This document shows positions 1 through 6,416 of a stretch of 6,416 bases of DNA, piece by piece. The position numbers and the translations under genes are program-made. How positions within the stretch are numbered: position 1 is the stretch's first letter; each line of letters starts with the position of its first letter. Under the pieces are notes generated by a model. It was not told the DNA's origin. It was given only the letters and a program-made list of their open reading frames with translations, and did no database searches. The DNA comes from an uncultured Marinilabiliaceae bacterium (GTDB lineage: Bacteria > Bacteroidota > Bacteroidia > Bacteroidales > Marinilabiliaceae), in assembly GCA_905235955.1 (NCBI GenBank), contig CAJONN010000107.1, positions 1 to 6,416 on the forward strand. The letters run 5' to 3'.

Positions 1-256
1 CATCGGGCGCAATAACGAGGTCGATGAAGAGGAAGTTGGCATTATCAGTAAGTATAGTATTTTTTATTGTAACACCTTGATAATCAATTTGTGGACGAGT
101 ATTAGCAATGCCTTTGGCATGAACCATAAGTTGCAGATTGGGATTGTGCATCTCGGTCCACCAATTGAGCGGTTCGACGTGTTGAATATTAATATTTTGT
201 GCTTGTAGAGTGCTAAAAATCAGCAGAATGGCAAAGGTGATAAGTGTCTTGTTCAT
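1..256 (-). CDS. Secreted GH13 cyclomaltodextrinase/neopullulanase-like alpha-glucan hydrolase, N-terminal part (runs off left edge)
   Basis: Reading the minus strand from the ATG at 256-254 gives 85 complete codons with no stop before the window edge, so only the N-terminus is present. Residues 1-19 form a signal peptide: MNK, a hydrophobic stretch (LITFAILLIF), then a signal-peptidase-I-like site LQA|QN. There is no lipobox cysteine, so a periplasmic rather than lipoprotein location is inferred. From about residue 22 the sequence resembles the N-terminal cyclomaltodextrinase domain (Cyc-maltodext_N) of Bacteroidota GH13 enzymes such as SusA. The hallmark is VEPLNWWTEMHNPNLQLMV (residues 27-45), followed by HAKGIA and a beta-rich stretch ending in NFLFIDLVIAPD. 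Family members hydrolyse cyclomaltodextrins, maltodextrins or pullulan in the periplasm. The catalytic (beta/alpha)8 barrel is outside the window, so activity and specificity cannot be judged. The start has no Shine-Dalgarno sequence, only an AT-rich leader, as is usual in this phylum. The gene is divergent from the isomerase gene. Confidence 0.82.
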   Translation of the reverse strand, partial: MNKTLITFAILLIFSTLQAQNINIQHVEPLNWWTEMHNPNLQLMVHAKGIANTRPQIDYQGVTIKNTILTDNANFLFIDLVIAPD

Positions 257-309
257 TTCTAAATATATTAACAAGGTATAAACGTTAAGAATCGTAAAAA
301 GATTGATAA

Positions 310-344
310 CAAAGATAATTGTGAGGAGATAATATTTTGACAAA
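310..344 (-). promoter_or_regulatory. Candidate Bacteroidota-type promoter for the GH13 gene
   Basis: On the minus strand, TATCTTTG (317-310) is an exact match to the Bacteroidota -7 consensus TAnnTTTG. A TTTG (344-341) lies 23 bp upstream of it, a little longer than the usual spacing of about 19-21 bp. Transcription would start near 305-300, giving a leader of about 45-50 nt before the ATG at 256. An off-consensus alternative further upstream is TTTG at 388-385 with TATTTTTTG at 367-359, which carries one extra base inside the -7 box. The suboptimal spacing keeps this tentative. Confidence 0.4.
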
Positions 345-380
345 TTTTTGCATTATGACAAAAAATAATTGGATAATTTA

Positions 381-397
381 TTTGCAAACGATTGCAA
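381..397. promoter_or_regulatory. LacI-family-operator-like palindrome
   Basis: TTTGCAAACGATTGCAA contains a near-perfect palindrome centred on the CG at 389-390: TTGCAA-ACGA-TTGCAA, with only one of the eight mirrored pairs failing. A central CpG flanked by GCAA/TTGC arms is the hallmark of LacI-family operators (compare the PurR core GCAAACGTTTGC and the CcpA cre TGWAANCGNTNWCA, matched here except at the two W positions). It lies about 130 bp upstream of the GH13 start and overlaps the TTTG at 385-388 on the minus strand, which could be a -33 element. Control of the alpha-glucan hydrolase gene by a sugar-responsive LacI-type regulator is inferred; no such regulator gene is in the window. 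Confidence 0.45.
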
Positions 398-536
398 GAA
401 GAGGAAAATGTTGGCGATTTTTTTGGATATAGATGAGAAAATGAACAAATAATTGTAGAAATTTGTTTTGAAAGTCAATCATTTTTTAGAATAAGACAAA
501 AGCCGTGATATTTAGCAAAAAAATGTAAATATTAAA

Positions 537-568
537 TTTGTAAGTCAGCGATTTACTATGTAAATTTG
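537..568 (+). promoter_or_regulatory. Bacteroidota-type promoter of the peptidylprolyl isomerase gene
   Basis: TTTG at 537-540, a 20-bp spacer and TAAATTTG at 561-568 exactly match the phylum's -33/-7 promoter pattern (TTTG, about 19-21 bp, TAnnTTTG) in sequence and spacing. Transcription should begin about 573-575, leaving a leader of roughly 65 nt. The same octamer TAAATTTG also occurs in the segment that supplies the -33 element, ending at 540, so the motif is repeated at a 28-bp interval. The upstream copy has no TTTG at a suitable distance of its own and probably serves only as the -33 box. Confidence 0.65.
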
Positions 569-576
569 CGCGCTGA
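545..576. repeat. Nested inverted repeats around the isomerase promoter -7 box
   Basis: The outer arms TCAGCG (545-550) and CGCTGA (571-576) are perfect inverted repeats. Inside them, ATTTAC (551-556) and GTAAAT (560-565) form a second perfect inverted repeat with a 3-nt centre (TAT). The left inner and outer arms abut, while the right ones are separated by five bases (TTGCG). The structure covers the -7 box and the likely start site, so it is placed like an operator. Only its far end could be transcribed, which argues against an RNA hairpin. No regulator is identified, and the inner AT-rich arms could be chance. Confidence 0.4.
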
Positions 577-612
577 TTGAGGCAATATAGTCTCACTTTG
601 TAGTTTTTAACG

Positions 613-640
613 ATAAAAAAATAAAAAATAATAAATAAAA
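613..640 (+). promoter_or_regulatory. A-rich translation leader without Shine-Dalgarno
   Basis: The 28 bases directly before the ATG at 641 are exclusively A and T, mostly A, with no GGAGG-like element. Bacteroidota ribosomes largely do not use Shine-Dalgarno pairing, and A-rich, unstructured upstream sequence favours initiation in this phylum. This supports 641 as the true start of the isomerase gene. Confidence 0.6.
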
Positions 641-2689
641 ATGGCAGCATTACAAGCACTTCGTAATGGTAAAATGGGCATAATAATAATGATATTTATA
701 GCGCTCGCCCTTTTATCATTCATTCTAACCGACCTTTTGGGTAAAAACAATCTTTTCTCGACCACCGATGAAATAGGTCAGATAGCTGGTGAAACAGTAA
801 AAATACAAGAATATCAGCAAAAAATAGAAGAGACAGAGGCATTTGTAAAGATAAGTCAAGGTTCTGCATCGATCAACGAAGATTTGCAAAATCGCATTCG
901 TGAAGATGTTTGGAGACAGATGATAGCAGAAAAAACATTTAGCAAAGTGTATGAAAATGCTGGCATTGACGTTACTGCTGACGAACTTCTTGACATGGTT
1001 GTTGGCAACCACATATCGCCTGCATTGCGTCCGCTCTTTACCAATCCGCAAACCAATTCATACGATCGTCAGTTGGCTGAAAACTTCCTTCGTAACAAAA
1101 ATCAGAATCCGCAAGCTGCTTTCTTCTGGTCGTTTCAAGAGAAGAGCCTTAAGCAAGATCGTTTGTACAATAAGTATATAACACTTTTGCGCAAGAGTCT
1201 TTACTATCCACAAGCACAAGCTCAAGTTGATGCTGAGAAGCAAGCTAAAGAGATTGAAATAGCATTTGTAGGAGTAAGATACAACGCCATTCCTGATTCA
1301 ACTATCGAAGTTTCTAACTCAGAAATCAAACAACGTTTTGAGAAAAATAAAGAGCTCTATAAAGTTGACGAAACACGTGATATAGAGTATGTTGCATTCC
1401 CAATCAAGCCTACTGAACTTGACGAACAAGAGACATCTGAAGTACTTGCAGAACTTAAAGAAGACTTTGCTTCAGCTGAAACTGATGCATATCGTTTCGC
1501 ACAACAAAACTCTGACGCAAGTGTTGTAGAGCGTTGGGTCTCAAAAGAACAACTCGACAAAATTCTCGTTTCGTTTGTTGAAACAGCTCAGGCTGGCGAA
1601 GTTTATGGTCCGTATCGTAGCGGCGACACCTACAAAATTAGCCGTTTGGTAGCTGTAGAGCAGCGTCCTGACTCAGTAAAAGCACGTCACATACTTATAC
1701 GTGAAGATGCAGAGTTGGCTGATAGCCTCTACAACGCTTTGAAGAATGGTGCTGACTTTGCTGCAGCAGCTCGCAAATATAGCGAAGATCCGGGCTCAGC
1801 AATCAATGGTGGCGACCTCGATTGGTTCCCTGAAGGCGTAATGACACAAACATTCAACGATGCTTGCTTCAGCGGCAAAAAAGGTGATATAGTTAAAATA
1901 CAGAGCCCATTTGGCACTCACATCATCAACATACAAGACAAAGGTGTTGCCAACACAAAATATAGCGTAGCTACTATTGAAAAAACTATTCAGTTTAGCT
2001 CGCGCACTCAGCAAGAAGTGTTTGGTAAAGCTAATGCTTTTGCTATTGTAGCTAAAGATAAACAACAGTTTGAAGCACAGATAGATAGCTTGAATCTTGT
2101 TAAACGTTATGGCAATGCAATACGCAAAAATGCCAATAGCATCAACACATTGCGTTCAGCTCGTGAAATAGTAAAATGGGCATACAAAGCCAACGTAGGC
2201 GATGTTTCTGACGTGTTTAAAACTGACGACCAATTTGTTGTAGCCGTTTTGGTGAAAGAACAAGAAAAGGGTTATTCAGACGTAAAAGAGTTGGAACCTA
2301 TTCTCTCACGTGAAATTCGCAACGAGAAGAAAGCTGACATCATAGCCAAAGCTGCTGCTGGCAAGAGCTTGAGCGAAATAGCTGAACTCTACAATGCCAA
2401 AGTTGATACAGCAAATCACATTACCTTTACATCAAACGTAATAAGTGGTGCTGGCAATGAGCCAAAACTTGTGGGCGCTGTAGTTGCTACTAAGAAAGGC
2501 GATAGAGTAGAGGCTCTGAAAGGCAACAATGCGGTTTATGTAGCTGAAGTTACTTCGGTTGATAGCAAAGAGGCTGACTTAGAAGCTGCTAAAGTGGCTT
2601 ATATGCAGCAGTTCCAAAACTTCAACCTCCAAGTAAGCTCTTTTGTTGCTGACGTTGACATTGAAGACAACCGCATCAAATTCTATTGA
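641..2689 (+). CDS. PpiD-like membrane-anchored peptidylprolyl isomerase (SurA_N + parvulin domains)
   Basis: This 682-residue protein has PpiD architecture. A short cytoplasmic N-terminus is followed by one transmembrane anchor at about residues 12-33 (MGIIIMIFIALALLSFILTD), then a large periplasmic part. Residues 40-200 resemble the SurA_N chaperone region (DEIGQIAGETVKIQEYQQ; INEDLQNRIREDVWRQMI). A parvulin rotamase domain spans about 345-434 and keeps the family's key positions: ARHILI with His350, KYSEDPGSA (379-387), GGDLDWFPEG (390-399) and FGTHIINI with His427. It is therefore probably an active cis/trans prolyl isomerase. Degenerate parvulin-like segments seem to lie on either side (about 246-340, 441-541 and 570-640). 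Members assist folding of proteins emerging from the Sec translocon; the role in outer-membrane protein biogenesis is inferred. The gene has its own consensus promoter and is followed by a terminator, so it appears monocistronic. Bacteroidota homologues of similar length are usually annotated as peptidylprolyl isomerase or SurA N-terminal domain protein. Confidence 0.9.
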   Translation: MAALQALRNGKMGIIIMIFIALALLSFILTDLLGKNNLFSTTDEIGQIAGETVKIQEYQQKIEETEAFVKISQGSASINEDLQNRIREDVWRQMIAEKTFSKVYENAGIDVTADELLDMVVGNHISPALRPLFTNPQTNSYDRQLAENFLRNKNQNPQAAFFWSFQEKSLKQDRLYNKYITLLRKSLYYPQAQAQVDAEKQAKEIEIAFVGVRYNAIPDSTIEVSNSEIKQRFEKNKELYKVDETRDIEYVAFPIKPTELDEQETSEVLAELKEDFASAETDAYRFAQQNSDASVVERWVSKEQLDKILVSFVETAQAGEVYGPYRSGDTYKISRLVAVEQRPDSVKARHILIREDAELADSLYNALKNGADFAAAARKYSEDPGSAINGGDLDWFPEGVMTQTFNDACFSGKKGDIVKIQSPFGTHIINIQDKGVANTKYSVATIEKTIQFSSRTQQEVFGKANAFAIVAKDKQQFEAQIDSLNLVKRYGNAIRKNANSINTLRSAREIVKWAYKANVGDVSDVFKTDDQFVVAVLVKEQEKGYSDVKELEPILSREIRNEKKADIIAKAAAGKSLSEIAELYNAKVDTANHITFTSNVISGAGNEPKLVGAVVATKKGDRVEALKGNNAVYVAEVTSVDSKEADLEAAKVAYMQQFQNFNLQVSSFVADVDIEDNRIKFY

Positions 2690-2713
2690 TAAACAATTAT
2701 TGAAAAATATATC

Positions 2714-2747
2714 CAGAGGCTGCCAATGGTAGCCTCTGTTGCTTTTT
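2714..2747 (+). terminator. Intrinsic terminator after the isomerase gene
   Basis: CAGAGGCTGCC (2714-2724) pairs with GGTAGCCTCTG (2728-2738) to form an 11-bp stem with one G-T wobble and an AAT loop. A short T run (TTTTT, 2743-2747) follows after TTGC. The hairpin begins 24 bases after the TGA stop and should end the isomerase transcript before mfd. The gap between stem and T run makes it slightly imperfect. Confidence 0.75.
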
Positions 2748-2797
2748 GGGGGTGGGACTATTAATTATGTTGAGGCATTTAATAGAACGTCCATTTA

Positions 2798-2805
2798 TAT
2801 ATTTG
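2798..2805 (+). promoter_or_regulatory. Candidate -7 promoter element for mfd
   Basis: TATATTTG exactly matches the TAnnTTTG consensus, and its last base lies 11 bases before the mfd ATG. No TTTG sits 19-21 bp upstream; the nearest resemblance is GTTG at 2769-2772, 25 bp away. If used, transcription would start around 2809-2811 and leave a leader of only about 6-8 nt. A weaker alternative is TATGTTGA at 2766-2773 paired with TTTG at 2745-2748 (17-bp spacer), which would give a leader of about 40 nt. Confidence 0.35.
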
Positions 2806-2816
2806 ACAGATAAACA

Positions 2817-5800
2817 ATGAATCAGGAAAAGAGATACAACATTCCACCAGCGTTGGCAAAAATATATTCAGCCGACAACCGAATGAAACGCATAGCCAAC
2901 TATTGGCACGACGACGTGTCGCATTTGGTACTCAAAGGACTTACAGCATCGGCACGTGCCATATCAGTGTGGGCAGGCGGTAGCAATACCAGTGTTTACG
3001 TATGTTCGGAGGCTGAAGATGCTCCATATCTCTATTTTGATTTGGCTACACTTGTAGGTGAAGATTCAGTGTTTTTGCTGCCTTCATCGTTTAAGCATCG
3101 TGCCGAAACAACCTCCTTCGATGTGCGCAATATGCAGCTACGCACCGAAGCACTTAGCCACCTTGTAGCACCATCAACAGATCGACTATTCATTGTTACC
3201 TATCCAGAGGCACTTACCGAAAAAACAGTGAGCGTAAAGCAAATGACCGACAATAGCCTATCTGTTTCGTGTCACGAAAAAATAAGCATATCGTTTCTTA
3301 CCGAAATGCTTATCAACAACGGCTTTACACGCACCGATTTTGTATATCAACCCGGTCAGTTCTCCGTCAGAGGTTGCATTGTCGATGTATTCTCATTCTC
3401 TGCCGATGTGCCTTATCGTATCGACTTCTTTGGCGATGAGGTCGACTCTATTCGTCTCTTTGAGCTTGATACTCAGCTATCTACTGACAAAGTTGACAAT
3501 ATTGTAATAGTGCCCAACTTAGAACAAACTGAAAGTGGCGAACTGATGCCACTATCGGCCATATTGCCCACTGATTGTGGCGTTTGGATAGAAGAGCCGC
3601 AATATATGGTCGACATAATGAACCGATATGTTGACAACATAAAAGAGGGCATTGACGATGAAGGCCGAAGTGTGAAAAAAGACCATTTTTGCAACGCTGA
3701 TGAATGGTTTAAATCGTTGAAAAATAAATATTTATCTGTTACAGAAAAAAAGATTGACAACGCTGAGATACTTTCAATGGGCATCTTGTCGCAACCCATA
3801 TTTAAGAAAAACTTCGACCTCTTATCAGATGATATATATTTCAAAAACGAAAGTGGTTACACGGTTTACATATTAGCCGACAATTCGCGACAAATAGAGC
3901 GCATCAACGACATACTCAAAGAACGCAAACGCAAACTACGTTACGGCACATTCAATTTTACGTTGCATGCTGGCTTCGTCGACACACAAGCGCAGATATG
4001 CCTCTATACCGACCATCAGATTTTTGAGCGATATCACAAATATAGTTTGCGCAACGACAAAATGCGCACCGCACAGCAAACTATAACATTGCGCGAACTC
4101 AGCATGCTCAACATTGGCGACTATGTGGTGCATGTAGACCATGGTATAGGCGTATTTGGCGGACTGGTAACCACTACATCTACCAACGGAAAAACGTTTG
4201 AAGCCATCAGGCTTACGTTTAAAGACAACGATACATTGCTGGTCAATGTGCAATCGCTACATAAAATAAGCAAATATAGAGGTAAAGAGGGTGTAGAGCC
4301 TAAAATAAACAAATTGGGCACAGCAGCTTGGAGCAAACTCAAAGAGCGCACCAAAGGTCATGTGAAAGACATAGCCAAAGAACTTATTGCACTCTATGCC
4401 AAGCGCAAAGAAGAGGAGGGATTCGCATTCTCGCCCGATAGTTTCTTGCAGAGCGAACTCGAAGCTTCATTTCTCTATGAAGATACGCCAGACCAATATA
4501 AAGCCAATCAGGCAATCAAAGCCGATATGGAAAAGGCAGAACCAATGGACCGCCTCGTGTGTGGCGACGTAGGATTTGGTAAAACCGAACTTGCCATCCG
4601 TGCCGCATTCAAAGCCGTATGCGACAACAAACAAGTGGCTGTTTTGGTGCCAACTACAGTGCTCGCTTTTCAGCACTACAACACATTTAGTCAGCGCCTC
4701 AAAGGATTGCCTTGCAAAGTGGAGTATCTGAGTCGACTACGCAAAACAAGCGAAGCACGCAACGTGATAGCACAGATAGAGAGTGGCGAAGTAAATATAA
4801 TTATTGGCACACATAAAATAATAGGTAATAGTATAAAATTCAAAGACTTAGGTCTGCTTATTATCGATGAAGAACAACGTTTTGGTGTTGGGGTAAAAGA
4901 AAAACTGCGCACCCTCAAAGTCAATGTCGACACGCTTACACTATCGGCCACACCCATACCGCGCACATTGCAATTTTCGCTTATGGGCGCTCGCGATTTG
5001 AGCGTACTAAGCACACCACCATCCAATCGCCAACCTATTGTTACTGAGGTACGAACATTTAGTGAAGATGCCATTCGGACAGCAATAAGCAACGAAATAG
5101 ATAGGGGCGGACAAGTATTCTTCATCAACAACCGCATACAACATCTCTATGAGTTGCAACATATAGTCAATCGCCTTTTGCCCGATGTAAAAACCATAGT
5201 GGCGCACGGTCAGATGGACGGTCAGCAGCTTGAAAGCATTATGCTCGACTTCATCAATGGCGACTACGATGTGCTTTTGGCAACAACAATAATAGAGAGT
5301 GGCCTCGACATACCAAACGCCAACACCATAATAGTAAACAATGCGCATCAGTTTGGCCTAAGCGAGCTACATCAGTTGCGCGGACGAGTGGGGCGTAGCA
5401 ACAAAAAAGCCTATTGCTACCTCTTTGCGCCACCGCTAAGCGTGCTGACACCTGAAGCTCGTCGCCGACTACGCATCATAGAAGAATTTTCTGACCTTGG
5501 TAGTGGATTCTCAATAGCTATGCAAGACCTCGATATCAGAGGTACGGGCGATGTGCTTGGAGCTGAACAAAGCGGATTTATAAGCGATATAGGCTATGAA
5601 ACTTATCAGAAAATATTGACAGAAGCACTTATTGAACTGAAACAAAATGAGTATAAACAACTATTTGAAAATCAGGAGGTAAGTACTGAGGTTAACTACC
5701 AGTTTGTAGCCGATACATCAGTAGAAACCGATGAAGAAATTATCTTCCCAGAAGAATATGTGAGCAGCATATCGGAGCGTATGCGCCTCTATCGCGAACT

Positions 5801-6176
5801 CGACAATATCACCGATGAAGCACAAATCGACGTTTTTCGTACTCAGGTAATCGACCGTTTTGGTCCGATGCCATCTTCGAGCGAAGAGTTGCTCAATGTT
5901 GTAAAAATACGTTTGGCGGCACAGCGACTGGGTATAGAACGCATAGTTTTCAAAAACAAGCAGCTGTTTCTCTATTTTGTATCTGACAAAGAATCAGCAT
6001 TTTATCAGTCGCCAATATTCACAGCCATAATAAATTGGTTTCAGCACAATTCGCGTAGAGCTAAGCTCAAAGAGGTTAAAGACAAGCTGCAGATGCAACC
6101 CATTGGAATAGACACCATGAAGGAGTTGCTCGCACTATTAGTAGAAATAGAAAAAGAGGCTGGATTGGTGCAATAA
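2817..6176 (+). CDS. mfd: Transcription-repair coupling factor Mfd
   Basis: This 1119-residue protein, full length for the family (E. coli Mfd is 1148), recognises RNA polymerase stalled at DNA lesions, displaces it by ATP-driven translocation and recruits UvrA. The N-terminal UvrB-like module (about 1-390) includes FVYQPGQFSVRGCIVDVF (175-192) and RIDFFGDEVDSIR (201-213). The RNA-polymerase-interacting CarD-like domain covers about 427-525 (LNIGDYVVHVDHGIGVFGGL). The RecG-like SF2 translocase follows: TPDQ (557-560), Walker A GDVGFGKTE (583-591), the DEEQ box (684-687), TLSATPIPRT (708-717), ATTIIESGLDIPNANT (822-837) and RGRVGR (855-860). The translocation (TRG)-type segment is at about 881-920 and the C-terminal TRCF domain at about 973-1080. 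All motor motifs look intact. The Walker B box is DEEQ rather than the DEEH of E. coli, which I believe is common in Bacteroidota. An in-frame TAA at 2811-2813 precludes a longer N-terminus. Family similarity beginning near residue 12 supports Met1 over Met23. A terminator upstream suggests separate transcription from the isomerase gene. Confidence 0.97.
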   Translation: MNQEKRYNIPPALAKIYSADNRMKRIANYWHDDVSHLVLKGLTASARAISVWAGGSNTSVYVCSEAEDAPYLYFDLATLVGEDSVFLLPSSFKHRAETTSFDVRNMQLRTEALSHLVAPSTDRLFIVTYPEALTEKTVSVKQMTDNSLSVSCHEKISISFLTEMLINNGFTRTDFVYQPGQFSVRGCIVDVFSFSADVPYRIDFFGDEVDSIRLFELDTQLSTDKVDNIVIVPNLEQTESGELMPLSAILPTDCGVWIEEPQYMVDIMNRYVDNIKEGIDDEGRSVKKDHFCNADEWFKSLKNKYLSVTEKKIDNAEILSMGILSQPIFKKNFDLLSDDIYFKNESGYTVYILADNSRQIERINDILKERKRKLRYGTFNFTLHAGFVDTQAQICLYTDHQIFERYHKYSLRNDKMRTAQQTITLRELSMLNIGDYVVHVDHGIGVFGGLVTTTSTNGKTFEAIRLTFKDNDTLLVNVQSLHKISKYRGKEGVEPKINKLGTAAWSKLKERTKGHVKDIAKELIALYAKRKEEEGFAFSPDSFLQSELEASFLYEDTPDQYKANQAIKADMEKAEPMDRLVCGDVGFGKTELAIRAAFKAVCDNKQVAVLVPTTVLAFQHYNTFSQRLKGLPCKVEYLSRLRKTSEARNVIAQIESGEVNIIIGTHKIIGNSIKFKDLGLLIIDEEQRFGVGVKEKLRTLKVNVDTLTLSATPIPRTLQFSLMGARDLSVLSTPPSNRQPIVTEVRTFSEDAIRTAISNEIDRGGQVFFINNRIQHLYELQHIVNRLLPDVKTIVAHGQMDGQQLESIMLDFINGDYDVLLATTIIESGLDIPNANTIIVNNAHQFGLSELHQLRGRVGRSNKKAYCYLFAPPLSVLTPEARRRLRIIEEFSDLGSGFSIAMQDLDIRGTGDVLGAEQSGFISDIGYETYQKILTEALIELKQNEYKQLFENQEVSTEVNYQFVADTSVETDEEIIFPEEYVSSISERMRLYRELDNITDEAQIDVFRTQVIDRFGPMPSSSEELLNVVKIRLAAQRLGIERIVFKNKQLFLYFVSDKESAFYQSPIFTAIINWFQHNSRRAKLKEVKDKLQMQPIGIDTMKELLALLVEIEKEAGLVQ

Positions 6177-6333
6177 TATGTTGTATATCTGAGCGTTATT
6201 TTTTTCTCTTTTGTGGGTTAATAATATGATTAATTAGAAAAAATAACCTATTTATTCTTTTGAAAACAACTCAAGTTCCGCAAGTTAGGAATGTACTGCA
6301 AATAAGTCCCTATATACGACCTTCCCATTAATT

Positions 6334-6391
6334 TTACTTTTTCTGTGCCGACAGACTCAACGATGATTGAGCGTAGCGAAATAAAAAGTAA
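6334..6391. repeat. Inverted repeat in the right-hand intergenic region
   Basis: TTACTTTTT (6334-6342) and AAAAAGTAA (6383-6391) are perfect 9-bp inverted repeats 40 bp apart. Between them is a smaller perfect pair, CTCAA (6356-6360) and TTGAG (6367-6371). The flanking text also has a short direct repeat, CAAGTT at 6272-6277 and 6281-6286. The region 6177-6416 otherwise shows no convincing gene, promoter or tRNA. The arrangement resembles a dispersed intergenic repeat or part of a small non-autonomous element, but a single copy in one window cannot prove it, and the element may continue past the right edge. Confidence 0.35.
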
Positions 6392-6416
6392 CAAAAAGAA
6401 CTCGTCGCTGTTGCCA

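Larger units (their letters stand above)
257..640. other. AT-rich divergent intergenic region (384 bp)
   Basis: This stretch separates the divergent GH13 and peptidylprolyl isomerase genes. I see no credible coding frame in it. It holds candidate promoters pointing in both directions, a LacI-operator-like palindrome near 381-397, and an inverted repeat around the plus-strand promoter, each listed separately. The remainder is A/T-rich with several short homopolymer runs and no recognisable RNA gene or riboswitch. Confidence 0.7.

Noticed and set aside
444..467. Inverted repeat AACAAAT (444-450) and ATTTGTT (461-467) in the divergent spacer.
   Set aside because: The arms are short and A/T-rich in a strongly A/T-rich region, no promoter element lies at the right distance, and chance is an adequate explanation.
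725..1051. Minus-strand open frame of 108 codons inside the isomerase gene.
   Set aside because: It lies entirely opposite a well-supported coding region and gives a low-complexity, Cys/Phe/Tyr-rich translation typical of an antisense shadow.
2883..2885. Alternative mfd start at Met23, which would give a more usual leader length from the TATATTTG element.
   Set aside because: The residues before it (from about Leu13, LAKIYSADNRMKRIA) resemble the conserved N-terminal helix of Bacteroidota Mfd proteins, and the sequence before 2817 is more A-rich than that before 2883.
4691..5137. Minus-strand open frame of 148 codons inside mfd.
   Set aside because: It is antisense to the conserved helicase motifs of Mfd, has a Ser/Leu/Arg-rich composition with no domain, and is explained by codon bias of the plus strand.
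6191..6214. T-rich stretch after the mfd stop as an intrinsic terminator.
   Set aside because: No GC-rich hairpin precedes the T run; the only nearby pairings (TTAAT/ATTAA and GGTTA/TAACC) are weak and lie downstream of it.
6248..6415. Minus-strand frame open from the right edge for 55 codons to a TAG at 6250-6248, possibly the C-terminus of a gene entering from outside.
   Set aside because: The translation (for example LLLFISLRSIIVESV, then NLRNLSCFQKNK) shows no recognisable domain. The segment is dominated by inverted and direct repeats, and an open frame of this length can occur by chance.

Overview
The window looks like chromosomal DNA from a member of the Bacteroidota, most likely Bacteroidales. 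Three lines of evidence support this. The protein families match: a SusA/neopullulanase-like GH13 N-terminus, a large PpiD/SurA_N-type peptidylprolyl isomerase, and an Mfd with a DEEQ helicase box. The gene starts lack Shine-Dalgarno sequences and have A-rich leaders. The promoter elements fit the Bacteroidota TTTG / TAnnTTTG pattern. Genus cannot be decided from the sequence.

Layout: (1) Bases 1-256, minus strand, hold the N-terminal 85 codons of a secreted cyclomaltodextrinase/neopullulanase-type glycoside hydrolase that runs off the left edge. (2) Bases 257-640 are an AT-rich divergent intergenic region. It contains a candidate minus-strand promoter, a LacI-family-operator-like palindrome, and a strong plus-strand TTTG-N20-TAAATTTG promoter embedded in nested inverted repeats. 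(3) Bases 641-2689 encode a membrane-anchored PpiD-like peptidylprolyl isomerase with one catalytically intact parvulin domain. (4) Bases 2690-2816 contain a good intrinsic terminator and then a TATATTTG element very close to the next start. (5) Bases 2817-6176 encode a complete transcription-repair coupling factor, Mfd. (6) Bases 6177-6416 have no convincing gene; the right end carries inverted repeats that resemble an intergenic repeat element.

The three genes serve unrelated jobs: periplasmic starch-oligosaccharide breakdown, folding of exported proteins, and transcription-coupled DNA repair. The GH13 gene is divergently transcribed, and a terminator separates the isomerase gene from mfd, so the window probably holds three independent transcription units. 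I see no undescribed multi-gene system, no CRISPR array, no tRNA or rRNA and no transposase. The points most worth a second look are regulatory (the LacI-like palindrome and the nested inverted repeat over the isomerase promoter), along with the repeated parvulin-like modules in the isomerase.
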